Positions 8,636-15,659 of a stretch of 18,663 nt of DNA are shown in pieces. The stretch's first letter is position 1. Every line of letters starts with the position of its first letter. Source of the stretch: Paenibacillaceae bacterium UBA6304. GTDB lineage: Bacteria > Bacillota > Bacilli > Paenibacillales > Paenibacillaceae. The stretch spans positions 1 through 18,663 of the forward strand of contig DJTQ01000408.1 of NCBI GenBank assembly GCA_002439285.1. Reading direction: 5' to 3'. The position numbers and the translations under genes were made by a program. The notes under the pieces are model-generated. The model was not told the origin of the DNA. It saw nothing but the letters and a program-made list of their open reading frames with translations, and ran no database searches.

Positions 8636-9658
8636 TCAGAACACGCATTCCGTTGCGATCGACGGACGTTTAAGGAATTCCCATCCGGTCTTGGCGCTTA
8701 TAAAAGAAGCGAGCTCCCAGCCCATCCGGTAATGCGTCTGATAACCGGGATGGTACCGGCCTCCCCATCCTTCCACCTCCGGATGAATCAACCCCAGATC
8801 AACTACAAATACCTTCCTGTTTCCATCTTGATTGAAATGGGACACTACCTTTTTCACGCTGGCAAGATAGTTGTTATTCATGGTTCCGACGCAGCAAAAG
8901 ACATAGGGATCGTTATACTTGTCCAGGATAGTCTGAATGAATCCAATATAAGCCGCAATATACTCCTCATCATCGATGGGCGTAGAATAATCGTTCTGGC
9001 CCAAATTAATGATGACTCCTTCAGGAATATACCGGGAGAAGTCCCAAGGCGCTGTCCCTTTGCCAAGCGTCCCGTAAAAGTGTTCCGGCAATCCTTGCTT
9101 ATTCCCTATCGCATCCTGCCAAACGCCAATTCCACATATGGCCATCGTATGATATTCCGCGTTCAACATTCTGGCGCTGATCCCCACATAGGACATGTAT
9201 CCGTCATCCAGATCCGGAGCTTCAGCAAGCTCGTGCGGATGGCCGATTCCCGCTCCATCCGTGATGGAATCGCCAAAGTATTCGAGCCGGAGTGGTTTTG
9301 TCGCAGGCGGGGCAAGGAAGCTTCCACCGTCAGGCAGAGAAAAATGATGAAATACAATGCTTCCGGTCAGAATCCCCGTACGCTTGTGGATCTCCAAGAT
9401 GTGTTCCCCATCCGGCAGTCCCTGTTCGATTACGTATTCATGAACCCCCTTCTTCAGATTGATCCAATTCCGGGCGACACCGTCCACTACGATTTCAACG
9501 TAATCCTGACCCTCGGAATCCTCGGCCTTCATCGAGATGGCCGTACCCCGGAAGGCAACAAGAACGGCGCTGTTGACCCATCCGCATTTCGGGTTCTCTT
9601 TCTCGGTCAGATCAAATCTCCCCATCAGCCTGGTATATTTGGTAAAGCTAAACTCCAA
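8636..9658 (-). CDS. SGNH/GDSL-family esterase 1, probable CE2-like carbohydrate deacetylase
   Basis: This protein of about 340 residues has an N-terminal beta-rich domain (about 1-115) followed by an SGNH hydrolase domain. Visible catalytic blocks are EYFGDSITDG with Ser131, INLGQNDYS with Asn222, and RYHPGYQTH with His303. The position three before that His is Gly instead of the usual Asp, as in esterases that use a Ser-His dyad. I chose TTG 9658 because AAGGGAGG lies 7 nt before it. The frame is also open to an ATG at 9685, without a good ribosome binding site. The TTG start makes the N-terminus (MEFSFTKYTRLMGRFD) line up with that of the paralogue at 11033, with the catalytic Ser at residue 131 in both. 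No signal peptide is seen, so it is likely cytoplasmic. It is divergent from the GntR/LacI regulator. Confidence 0.88.
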   Translation of the reverse strand: MEFSFTKYTRLMGRFDLTEKENPKCGWVNSAVLVAFRGTAISMKAEDSEGQDYVEIVVDGVARNWINLKKGVHEYVIEQGLPDGEHILEIHKRTGILTGSIVFHHFSLPDGGSFLAPPATKPLRLEYFGDSITDGAGIGHPHELAEAPDLDDGYMSYVGISARMLNAEYHTMAICGIGVWQDAIGNKQGLPEHFYGTLGKGTAPWDFSRYIPEGVIINLGQNDYSTPIDDEEYIAAYIGFIQTILDKYNDPYVFCCVGTMNNNYLASVKKVVSHFNQDGNRKVFVVDLGLIHPEVEGWGGRYHPGYQTHYRMGWELASFISAKTGWEFLKRPSIATECVF

Positions 9659-9712
9659 AATAATTCCTCCCTTCAGCTTCTTCATGAACTCCGCTAAACT
9701 CTACTATCACAA

Positions 9713-9730
9713 AATAAAGTATACTTTATT
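9713..9730. promoter_or_regulatory. Operator 1 of the GntR/LacI regulator (candidate)
   Basis: AATAAAGTATACTTTATT is a perfect 18-bp palindrome. Its inner 16-mer (9712-9727) is repeated exactly at 9853-9868. It lies about 55 bp before the esterase 1 start and overlaps its probable -10 region. GntR-type winged-helix proteins normally bind such short palindromes as dimers. Assignment to the adjacent regulator is inference from position. Confidence 0.7.
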
Positions 9731-9746
9731 ATATAATAAATTACTA
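9718..9746 (-). promoter_or_regulatory. Candidate promoter of esterase 1
   Basis: On the minus strand TATACT (9718-9723) with TAGTAA (9741-9746) gives 17-bp spacing. The -35 box is poor, but the arrangement mirrors the regulator promoter. TATAAT at 9728-9733 and GATAAT at 9752-9757 (with TTGACC at 9773-9778) are alternative boxes in this very AT-rich stretch. In the first two cases the operator would cover the -10 region. Confidence 0.4.
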
Positions 9747-9767
9747 TTCATATTATCATTTTATATG

Positions 9768-9792
9768 TATTTGGTCAATTACAAACCAAATA
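9768..9792. repeat. Central inverted repeat in the divergent region
   Basis: TATTTGGT (9768-9775) and ACCAAATA (9785-9792) are perfect 8-bp arms around a 9-nt spacer. The element lies between the two AAAGTATACTTT operators and does not share their sequence. It could bind a second regulator or a DNA-bending protein. A terminator role is unlikely this far from either gene end. Confidence 0.5.
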
Positions 9793-9837
9793 TCCTGTTG
9801 TAATCTATACATATATAATAAAGCAAGGTGCAGAAAC

Positions 9838-9866
9838 TTGAATTTATCGTATAAATAAAGTATACT
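9838..9866 (+). promoter_or_regulatory. Promoter of the GntR/LacI regulator
   Basis: TTGAAT (9838-9843) and TATACT (9861-9866) are spaced by exactly 17 bp; they match the consensus at four and five of six bases. The -10 box is embedded in the second operator copy, which predicts autoregulation. The transcript would start near 9873, about 55 bp before the GTG start. Confidence 0.65.
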
Positions 9867-9868
9867 TT
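9853..9868. promoter_or_regulatory. Operator 2 of the GntR/LacI regulator (candidate)
   Basis: AAATAAAGTATACTTT is an exact 16-bp copy of operator 1, with a perfect 12-bp palindromic core at 9857-9868. It covers the -10 box of the regulator's own promoter. The two operator centres are 141 bp apart, which allows DNA looping but does not prove it. Confidence 0.7.
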
Positions 9869-9927
9869 TATCAAATCATTTAAAATGCCGTATTTAATCA
9901 CCAGACTGTAACAAGAGGAGAATTGTT

Positions 9928-10989
9928 GTGAACGAGCCGAAGTACGAAACGGTAAAACAAGCGCTGCTGCATCAGATGCAAGTTGGCGAGCTTCGACCTG
10001 GCGACAAACTGCCGAATGAAGAAGACCTGATGGAACAATTTCATGTAAGCGGAATAACGATTCGCAAAGCGTTGACGGAACTGGCCAACGAGGGCGCAAT
10101 CACCCGAATCAAAAGAAAGGGCTCTTTTGTAAATGAAGCTCAAGCAGCGGACAATTCCAGCCATTTGATCGCATTCATTTTATCGGCAGAGGACAATTAC
10201 GATGTATCGTATATGAAGATCATCAAGGGCGCGCAACAAGTGGCCGCCGAATTCAATTATTCTTTAATCGTGGAATGGAGCAGCGAAAATTTGGCCGTTG
10301 AACAAGCCTCCATTCAGAAAATGCTGGACCGGAAAGTTGACGGCTTCTTGATTTATCCGTTCGATCCGATCAAGAGCAAGGATAACTATCAATTGATCGA
10401 ACAAAACAACATCCCCTACCTATTGGTAGACCGATACAACGTGGATCATCCCAGCTATTTCTCCGGATGCAACAATTTCGACGGGGCGATCTTGGCTACC
10501 CGGGAGCTGATTCGCCTGAAGCATACCCAAATAAAATTTGCGAGCTATCACTTCTTCCTTCATTCCGAGCAGGAGCGGTTCGCCGGCTATTGCAGCGCCA
10601 TGCGTCAGGCAGGGCTTCCGGTAACCGATGAACATTTGTTGACCCGCATGGATTATGACGAGTTGACCGACAGCATTGTGAAGCGGAATGTCACCGCTTT
10701 GTTGTGCAGCAATGACAAGCTTGCCATTGAAATCATCGAACAATTGACAGGTCGCGGGGTAAGAATCCCGCAGGATGTTTCCATCATGGGATTCGACGAT
10801 TGGGACCATTCCGGCAACCTGTCGATCGGATTGTCTACAGTTCGGCAAGACTTCGAGGAAATCGGCAGAAACGCCGCGAATTTGCTGAACCAGGTTATTC
10901 AAGGCCAAACTCATGGAGGCAATACGAAGATATTGTCGGGCGTTTCTTTGGTGCTCCGGGAGTCTACAGGCGAGAACCCTTACGCATAA
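9928..10989 (+). CDS. GntR/LacI-type transcriptional regulator (AraR-like architecture)
   Basis: The product is 353 residues. The first 70 or so form a GntR winged helix-turn-helix, with GELRPGDKLPNEEDLMEQFH, VSGITIRKALTELANEGAI and a wing ending KRKGSFV. Residues from about 80 on are a LacI/GalR-type periplasmic-binding effector domain, with IKGAQQVAAEFNYSLIVEW, VDGFLIYPFD, ALLCSNDKLAIEIIEQL and DVSIMGFDDWD. This two-part design is that of B. subtilis AraR, where a sugar releases the repressor. The GTG start follows AGAGGAG at good spacing. It probably represses both the divergent esterase 1 and its own operon with esterase 2, through the two identical palindromes upstream. The effector sugar is unknown; its name should not be taken as arabinose. 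Confidence 0.93.
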   Translation: MNEPKYETVKQALLHQMQVGELRPGDKLPNEEDLMEQFHVSGITIRKALTELANEGAITRIKRKGSFVNEAQAADNSSHLIAFILSAEDNYDVSYMKIIKGAQQVAAEFNYSLIVEWSSENLAVEQASIQKMLDRKVDGFLIYPFDPIKSKDNYQLIEQNNIPYLLVDRYNVDHPSYFSGCNNFDGAILATRELIRLKHTQIKFASYHFFLHSEQERFAGYCSAMRQAGLPVTDEHLLTRMDYDELTDSIVKRNVTALLCSNDKLAIEIIEQLTGRGVRIPQDVSIMGFDDWDHSGNLSIGLSTVRQDFEEIGRNAANLLNQVIQGQTHGGNTKILSGVSLVLRESTGENPYA

Positions 10990-11032
10990 CGTTTTTAAAT
11001 CATATAAATCATTCATGAAAGGAAGTCATTTT

Positions 11033-12025
11033 ATGAAATTTGACTTTTTGAACTCGAGCCTCAGACATGGGCTCTTCCATCAAGAGCAGGATGGAATCTC
11101 CTGTTTTCTTCCCGGAAGTGCGATAACCATACGCTTTCAAGGACGGGAAATTACCGCCGAAATCGAGGATGTCAACGGAGAGGGGAAGAGCTGGGTTAAC
11201 GTCTATATCGACGATCTCCCGGTACGGGTGATGAGAATAGATCCGGAGAACCGGCTATACCAGCTTGCGGACGATCTGGAAGACGTACCCCATACCTTAA
11301 CGCTGCAGAAACGTACGGAAGCGGCCTTCGGTAGCATTAAATTTACCGATTTAACGACAGAGAACGGAACCTTTCTAAGCCCGCCGTCCCCTCTTCCCCA
11401 TCGACTGCTCATCATCGGCGATTCAATCACATGCGGCTTCGGCAACGAAGCGCAGATTCCCTGCGATTGCGATGCTTCGCGCGAGAACAACGCGCTTGCT
11501 TACAGCTCGCTGACCGGTCAGCTATTGAATGCCGAAACTTTGATCGTCGGCGCGTCCGGTACGGGCTGCTACCAGAATTTCGGCGGCGCCAAGGAAGGCC
11601 GCATGTCGGATTATTTTATGGAAACCATCTGTCCTTATCTCGATCAGGAAGCCATGGATCCGTTTCATCCTGAAATAATTGTCGTTAATCTAGGGACCAA
11701 TGATTGGTCCGCACCGATCGAGCCTACGGATTACATTGAACAATATCGCAAATTGGTAGGTTTTATTCGCGGCAGATATCCATCGGCCCAATTGTTCTGC
11801 GCAATCGGTCCGATGACCCTCGGTCCCAGCCCCTATTTGGAGGCTCTCGTCAAGAGTCTCAACGAAGAAGGCGACGGCAACATTCACTTCGTAGAATTTC
11901 CGCTCATCAAACGGCCGGAAGACGGAATGGGAGGCAGCGGACACCCCTCCATCAAGAAGCATCGGCAAATGGCCGAACAATTGGCCGGGACGATCCGTCA
12001 GGTTTGCTCCTTGTTGTCCTTGTAA
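11033..12025 (+). CDS. SGNH/GDSL-family esterase 2, paralogue of esterase 1
   Basis: The 330-residue protein has the same layout as esterase 1: an N-terminal beta-rich domain starting MKFDFLNSSLRHGLFHQE, then an SGNH domain. Catalytic blocks are IIGDSITCGFG (Ser131), VNLGTNDWS (Asn223) and GGSGHPSIKKH (His304). Here too Gly replaces Asp at the DxxH position, suggesting a Ser-His dyad as known for some CE2 enzymes. The ATG at 11033 follows AAAGGAAG. The frame is open further upstream into the regulator gene, but those starts lack ribosome binding sites. It lies 43 bp after the regulator, probably in one transcript, and ends before a strong terminator. No signal peptide is visible, so deacylation of imported sugars in the cytoplasm is the likely role. 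The substrate acyl group is inference. Confidence 0.9.
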   Translation: MKFDFLNSSLRHGLFHQEQDGISCFLPGSAITIRFQGREITAEIEDVNGEGKSWVNVYIDDLPVRVMRIDPENRLYQLADDLEDVPHTLTLQKRTEAAFGSIKFTDLTTENGTFLSPPSPLPHRLLIIGDSITCGFGNEAQIPCDCDASRENNALAYSSLTGQLLNAETLIVGASGTGCYQNFGGAKEGRMSDYFMETICPYLDQEAMDPFHPEIIVVNLGTNDWSAPIEPTDYIEQYRKLVGFIRGRYPSAQLFCAIGPMTLGPSPYLEALVKSLNEEGDGNIHFVEFPLIKRPEDGMGGSGHPSIKKHRQMAEQLAGTIRQVCSLLSL

Positions 12026-12066
12026 CCCACCCCATTTCCCGACAGACATCAGAACCTACCGACTCG

Positions 12067-12101
12067 AAAAAGGACCGCTTCTATACGAAGCGGTCCTTTT
12101 T
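12067..12101. terminator. Bidirectional rho-independent terminator
   Basis: A 14-bp perfect stem (AAAAAGGACCGCTT at 12067-12080, AAGCGGTCCTTTTT at 12088-12101) with a 7-nt loop has A-runs on one side and T-runs on the other. It therefore works in both directions. It separates the convergent ends of esterase 2 (12025) and the second binding-protein gene (12117). Confidence 0.93.
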
Positions 12102-12116
12102 TGCGGGTTGTTGTTC

Positions 12117-13655
12117 CTATTTTGCCAAGAAGGCGTCGACTTGATTCTGCAGCTCCTTCTGGATTTTCTCGAGCACCGCTTCGCCTTCCGCTTTGAACTT
12201 GGCGAAGTATTCGTCCGGATCAAGCGCGCCGTTAAATAATCCGCTATAATATTTGGCCTGAATGGTAGCGAACTGGGCCACTTCGTTCTTCACCGGCGTC
12301 GGATCGAAGGTGAAACCGGTCATGACATCCTTCGTGAAGTTGTCGGCTTCCGTAATGAATTGAGTGTACTTTTGAGTCTCTTCGTCTGTACCGACCCATT
12401 CCCGTTCTAACGTAGGATTGAGCATGAGCTGGAACGAGACGATGCCGCTATCGTTGTTCAGTGTCTCGTACTGATGCTCGCCGACCTGTTTCCAGTTTAC
12501 GCCTTCAATCCCGTGCTCCAGCAGATCATAATTCTCCTGCCGGTTCGCCCAATCAAGGAACATCATCGCACGTTCTTTATGTTTGCTCGTCTTTACAATG
12601 CAGATGAAATTATCCATTTTAAAATTGGACAGGTTCTTCCCGGGGGTTAGATCAAACAGACGAACGGCTTCTAACTCACCGCCCTCTACAACCTGTTTCA
12701 ACTGGTCGTTGTACGCTTTGGGAGCACCAAAGACCATTTGGGGTGTGGCTGCGACTTTGTTCTGAAGCTGCATTTCCGCCGGATTGCTCTTATTCGTCAA
12801 GACGTCCTGCGACATAACTTTGTCGACGAACAGCTTGCGGACATCCTGAATGTTGGACCAGATCTTCGGTTCCTGGGTTTCAAAGAAATTATAGACCTTT
12901 CCATCGTTCCCTTTGTAATACAACATCAAGCTGGCTCCGGCAAAATTCGTTGGGCGGATGTTGACGCTGGTATCGTCTCGGATCAGCCAGTTGACCCAGC
13001 TGTACGTGACGTCGTCTGCGCCTGCGAGTAGCGGCGTAATCCCGGAGTTACTGTCACGAACGGCGTAGAGATAAGCTTTCAGCTCCTCATACGTCTTCAC
13101 GGGCTGCAGGTTCAGCTGCTCCCTCAAATCCTTACGGATGAAGACGGATCTCTGCTGGGTATAGGCGCTTCCCAACGGAACGCCATAGATGCTGCCGTTA
13201 ATTTTGTTCGCATCCCACATTTGCTGCGGTCTCGTCTCTTTCACATTGGGGCCGTATTGGTCCAGAAGCTCACTTAATTCTTCATAATAGCCCTGGGAAG
13301 CCATTGTGTCCAAATGCAACCATGGAGCATCGAATATCAAATCCACACTCTCTCCCGAGGCAAGCATAACGTTGGTCTTCTGATTCAAATCGGCAAAGTC
13401 GATGATTGTGAATTTAACCTGTGTGTTCATCTCGGCTTTTAACCTCTTGTTGACTTCTGCCAGCACCTCATCGTAATTAGCCCCTTTCGCCCCTGGAACG
13501 ACAACCTCCAACGTAACCGGCTCAAGAGATGGAGCACCGTTCTCCCCGGATTTGTTGGACCCGGAGGCGTTCCCTCCATCGCCGGAGCATCCGGATAAAG
13601 TGATTGCTAGCCCGAGCAATGCCGTCACCAGGAACCTGAGCTTTGATTTGACCAT
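12117..13655 (-). CDS. Oligosaccharide ABC importer lipoprotein, LplA/YtcQ type
   Basis: The protein is about 512 residues, longer than ordinary sugar-binding proteins but normal for the LplA/YtcQ group. A signal peptide with lipobox LSGC (Cys23) is followed by a Ser/Gly/Asn-rich linker. The mature part has NYDEVLAEVNKRLKAEMNTQ, an ASGESVDLIFDAPW segment and a C-terminal part of the DUF3502 kind (DPDEYFAKFKAEGEAVLEKI). ATG 13655 is chosen because AAGGGGG lies 8 nt upstream. An in-frame ATG at 13673 has no ribosome binding site. It is the last gene of its operon, after two permeases. Such proteins are usually linked to plant-polysaccharide oligosaccharides; the ligand here is not known. Confidence 0.92.
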   Translation of the reverse strand: MVKSKLRFLVTALLGLAITLSGCSGDGGNASGSNKSGENGAPSLEPVTLEVVVPGAKGANYDEVLAEVNKRLKAEMNTQVKFTIIDFADLNQKTNVMLASGESVDLIFDAPWLHLDTMASQGYYEELSELLDQYGPNVKETRPQQMWDANKINGSIYGVPLGSAYTQQRSVFIRKDLREQLNLQPVKTYEELKAYLYAVRDSNSGITPLLAGADDVTYSWVNWLIRDDTSVNIRPTNFAGASLMLYYKGNDGKVYNFFETQEPKIWSNIQDVRKLFVDKVMSQDVLTNKSNPAEMQLQNKVAATPQMVFGAPKAYNDQLKQVVEGGELEAVRLFDLTPGKNLSNFKMDNFICIVKTSKHKERAMMFLDWANRQENYDLLEHGIEGVNWKQVGEHQYETLNNDSGIVSFQLMLNPTLEREWVGTDEETQKYTQFITEADNFTKDVMTGFTFDPTPVKNEVAQFATIQAKYYSGLFNGALDPDEYFAKFKAEGEAVLEKIQKELQNQVDAFLAK

Positions 13656-13688
13656 GTAAATAACCCCCTTCATTTAAACTTTATAATA

Positions 13689-13702
13689 ATTCGACGTCGA
13701 AT
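13689..13702. repeat. 14-bp perfect palindrome before the LplA-like gene
   Basis: ATTCGACGTCGAAT reads the same on both strands and lies 33 bp before the binding-protein start codon, inside the 103-bp gap after the YtcP-like permease. It could be a binding site or, in RNA, a short stem. No second copy was found in the window. Confidence 0.45.
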
Positions 13703-13720
13703 CTACTTCATGATCTGCTT

Positions 13721-13755
13721 CGTCATGGAAGGATGACTTATTGGACAACCTCTTA
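13721..13755 (-). repeat. Junction repeat, copy A
   Basis: This is a 35-bp sequence that matches copy B (14716-14750) at 32 of 35 positions. It contains a small hairpin, GTCAT-N6-ATGAC (13722-13737), and on the minus strand begins TAAGAGGTTG. It lies three bases after the stop codon of the YtcP-like permease. On the minus strand the hairpin ATG opens a seven-codon mini-frame (MTKQIMK). Confidence 0.75.
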
Positions 13756-13758
13756 GGC

Positions 13759-14670
13759 TTAACCTTTGACCGAGCCAAGGGTCAGACCTTTGACGAAATA
13801 TTTCTGAACCATAGGGTAGACGAGTACAATCGGGCCGATCGTCAGACATACTGTCGCCAGCTTGACCCCTTCTGCCGGCGGCAGCGTCAGCACATTGCCG
13901 TGATTGAGCGACGTGAGCTGCATCTGCGACATGAGCTGACGAAGAAGCAGTTGGAGCGGGTACATATTGCTGTTATCGATGAACAAAAGCGACAGCCACC
14001 AGTCGTTCCAATATTGCAGGGCGTAGAACAAGCTGATCGTCGCTATCACCGGCGTTGAGATCGGTCTAATAATCTTGAAGAAGATCGTCCATTCGCCAGC
14101 GCCGTCGATGGTAGCCGATTCGTTCAACTCATAAGGCAATGAGCGATAGAACGAGACTAAGATAAACGCAAAGAACGGATTCATGACATAGGGGAGCACA
14201 AGCGCCCACAACGTATCTTTCAAATGCAGCCACTGAACGACCAGAAGATAGAAACCGACAAGCCCCGAGCCGAACACCATCGGCACATAGGTCATGAACG
14301 AGAGGAACCCGCTGTACCGGTTCTTCGGATGGGCCAGCACGTAAGCAAACAATGCAGTGACGACGAGCCCGATAGCGGTTCCAATTACTGTTACCGCAAT
14401 AGTAACGCCATAGCTGGTGAACATTTGCTTGCCCTGAAGGAGGAATCGATACGACTCCAACGTGAACTGCTTGGGCCATATAGCGTATCCTTGGAGTGCC
14501 AAGCTTCTGGTGCTGGCGAACGAATTGATGACCATCAGCCAGAACGGGAATAAACAAACTAGAGCAAATAGAATCAAAAACAGCCCGACAACCAGCATCA
14601 CTATTTTATCGGAGAAACCGCTTGACCATCGGGTCTGTGCGGGCGTGGCCAGAGCAACCGGACGATTCAT
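13759..14670 (-). CDS. Oligosaccharide ABC importer permease, YtcP/LplC-like
   Basis: The product is about 303 residues with six hydrophobic segments, the first near residues 25-45 (MLVVGLFLILFALVCLFPFW). The EAA loop ESATIDGAGEWTIFFKIIRP contacts the ATPase, and the protein closes with YFVKGLTLGSVKG, usual in this group. ATG 14670 is chosen because GGGAGGTGAA lies about 10 nt upstream. The frame is open to an ATG at 14721, but that codon lies in the hairpin of the junction repeat and has no ribosome binding site. It pairs with the LplB-like permease to form the channel. No ATPase gene is present. Confidence 0.93.
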   Translation of the reverse strand: MNRPVALATPAQTRWSSGFSDKIVMLVVGLFLILFALVCLFPFWLMVINSFASTRSLALQGYAIWPKQFTLESYRFLLQGKQMFTSYGVTIAVTVIGTAIGLVVTALFAYVLAHPKNRYSGFLSFMTYVPMVFGSGLVGFYLLVVQWLHLKDTLWALVLPYVMNPFFAFILVSFYRSLPYELNESATIDGAGEWTIFFKIIRPISTPVIATISLFYALQYWNDWWLSLLFIDNSNMYPLQLLLRQLMSQMQLTSLNHGNVLTLPPAEGVKLATVCLTIGPIVLVYPMVQKYFVKGLTLGSVKG

Positions 14671-14715
14671 ATGAAGTTCACCTCCCTTTGCATTCCGCGA
14701 AAATAAAGTACGTTT

Positions 14716-14750
14716 CGTCATGGAAAGATGACTTTTTGAACAACCTCTTA
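14716..14750 (-). repeat. Junction repeat, copy B
   Basis: This is the second copy of the 35-bp repeat, 995 bp from copy A, with three substitutions. The same GTCAT-N6-ATGAC hairpin lies at 14717-14732. On the minus strand its first three bases are the stop codon of the LplB-like permease, and its hairpin ATG is in frame with the next permease, 17 codons before that gene's real start. Confidence 0.75.
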
Positions 14751-15659
14751 AAATAACCTGGAGTCCTTATCGATCTTCCGAACCAGCGCATTAAACGAAA
14801 CAACGGCGATAAGCCCCATAATGGACTGATAGAACACGATAGCCGATGACATGCTGAAGTTGCCAAGCTGTCTTAAAGCCCGATAGGAATACGTATCGAT
14901 GACATCGGTCGTAGGGAATAGAATCCCGTTATCCCCGATAATTCCATAGATCATACCGAAATCCCCGTAGAAGATCCTCCCGACTCCCAAGAGTAAGAGA
15001 ATGATAATTTGCGGTTTCAGCAACGGCAGTGTAATGTATCTCATCAGCTGTATCCGTGTGGCGCCGTCCAGGCGGGCACTCTCGTAATAATCGGCAGAGA
15101 ATCCGGTAATGGCAGCGAGCAGAATAATGGAGTAGTAACCCGCACTCTTCCAAATTCGCGTTAAAGTCAGAATAATCGGCCATACCCATGGTGTTTGATA
15201 CCAATCAACAGCTTGAAGTCCACTCCTATTCAGGACACTGTTAATAAGACCATCCGTATTGTTGAACAGAATGAATGCCATGTACCCTACGACGACCCAT
15301 GAAATGAAGTAAGGCAGGAAGACGACGGATTGGATCGTACGCTTAAACCATTTCATACGAATTTCATTCAAGAAGAGCGCAATAAGAAGCGCAAATACCA
15401 TTTCGAAAATAATGAACAATGCATTTAAATAAATCGTATTGAATGTAACCTGAAGCCAATCCCGATTGGAGAAAAAGAAGCGAAAGTTGTCCAATCCTAC
15501 CCAATCACTGCCCCATATGCCTTGGCTGATCTTAAAGTCTTTGAACGCCAGCAGATGTCCGGCTAGAGGAATATAGGAGAAGACAACGAGAAAGATGATT
15601 CCCGGGATCGCCATTGTATACAAGTTCCGGTGCTTGACTAGATCCTTCAGCATCCTCAA
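14748..15659 (-). CDS. Oligosaccharide ABC importer permease, LplB-like
   Basis: The 303-residue protein opens with LYTMAIPGIIFLVVFSYIPL, the first of six membrane spans. GHLLAFKDFKISQGIWGSDW and WVGLDNFRFFF are typical of LplB/YteP proteins. The EAA loop is ESARLDGATRIQLMRYITLP. The start is a TTG at 15659, since GGAGGG ends 9 nt before it; an ATG two codons later is the alternative. It is the first gene of the second importer operon and is divergent from the membrane AraC regulator, which probably controls it. Its stop codon falls within junction repeat copy B. Confidence 0.93.
   Translation of the reverse strand: MRMLKDLVKHRNLYTMAIPGIIFLVVFSYIPLAGHLLAFKDFKISQGIWGSDWVGLDNFRFFFSNRDWLQVTFNTIYLNALFIIFEMVFALLIALFLNEIRMKWFKRTIQSVVFLPYFISWVVVGYMAFILFNNTDGLINSVLNRSGLQAVDWYQTPWVWPIILTLTRIWKSAGYYSIILLAAITGFSADYYESARLDGATRIQLMRYITLPLLKPQIIILLLLGVGRIFYGDFGMIYGIIGDNGILFPTTDVIDTYSYRALRQLGNFSMSSAIVFYQSIMGLIAVVSFNALVRKIDKDSRLF

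Noticed and set aside
8630..9697. Long open frame of 355 codons on the plus strand, antisense to esterase 1
   Set aside because: The minus strand encodes a clear SGNH hydrolase with catalytic blocks and terminator. The antisense translation has no recognisable motif and no ribosome binding site, and is a codon-bias shadow.
10420..11016. 198-codon minus-strand frame across the GntR/LacI regulator
   Set aside because: It lies antisense to a well-supported regulator and has no family features.
14700..14711. AAATAAAGTACGTTT, similar to half of the AAAGTATACTTT operator
   Set aside because: Only the left half matches and palindromic symmetry is lost. It lies in the short gap before the YtcP-like permease and is probably chance.
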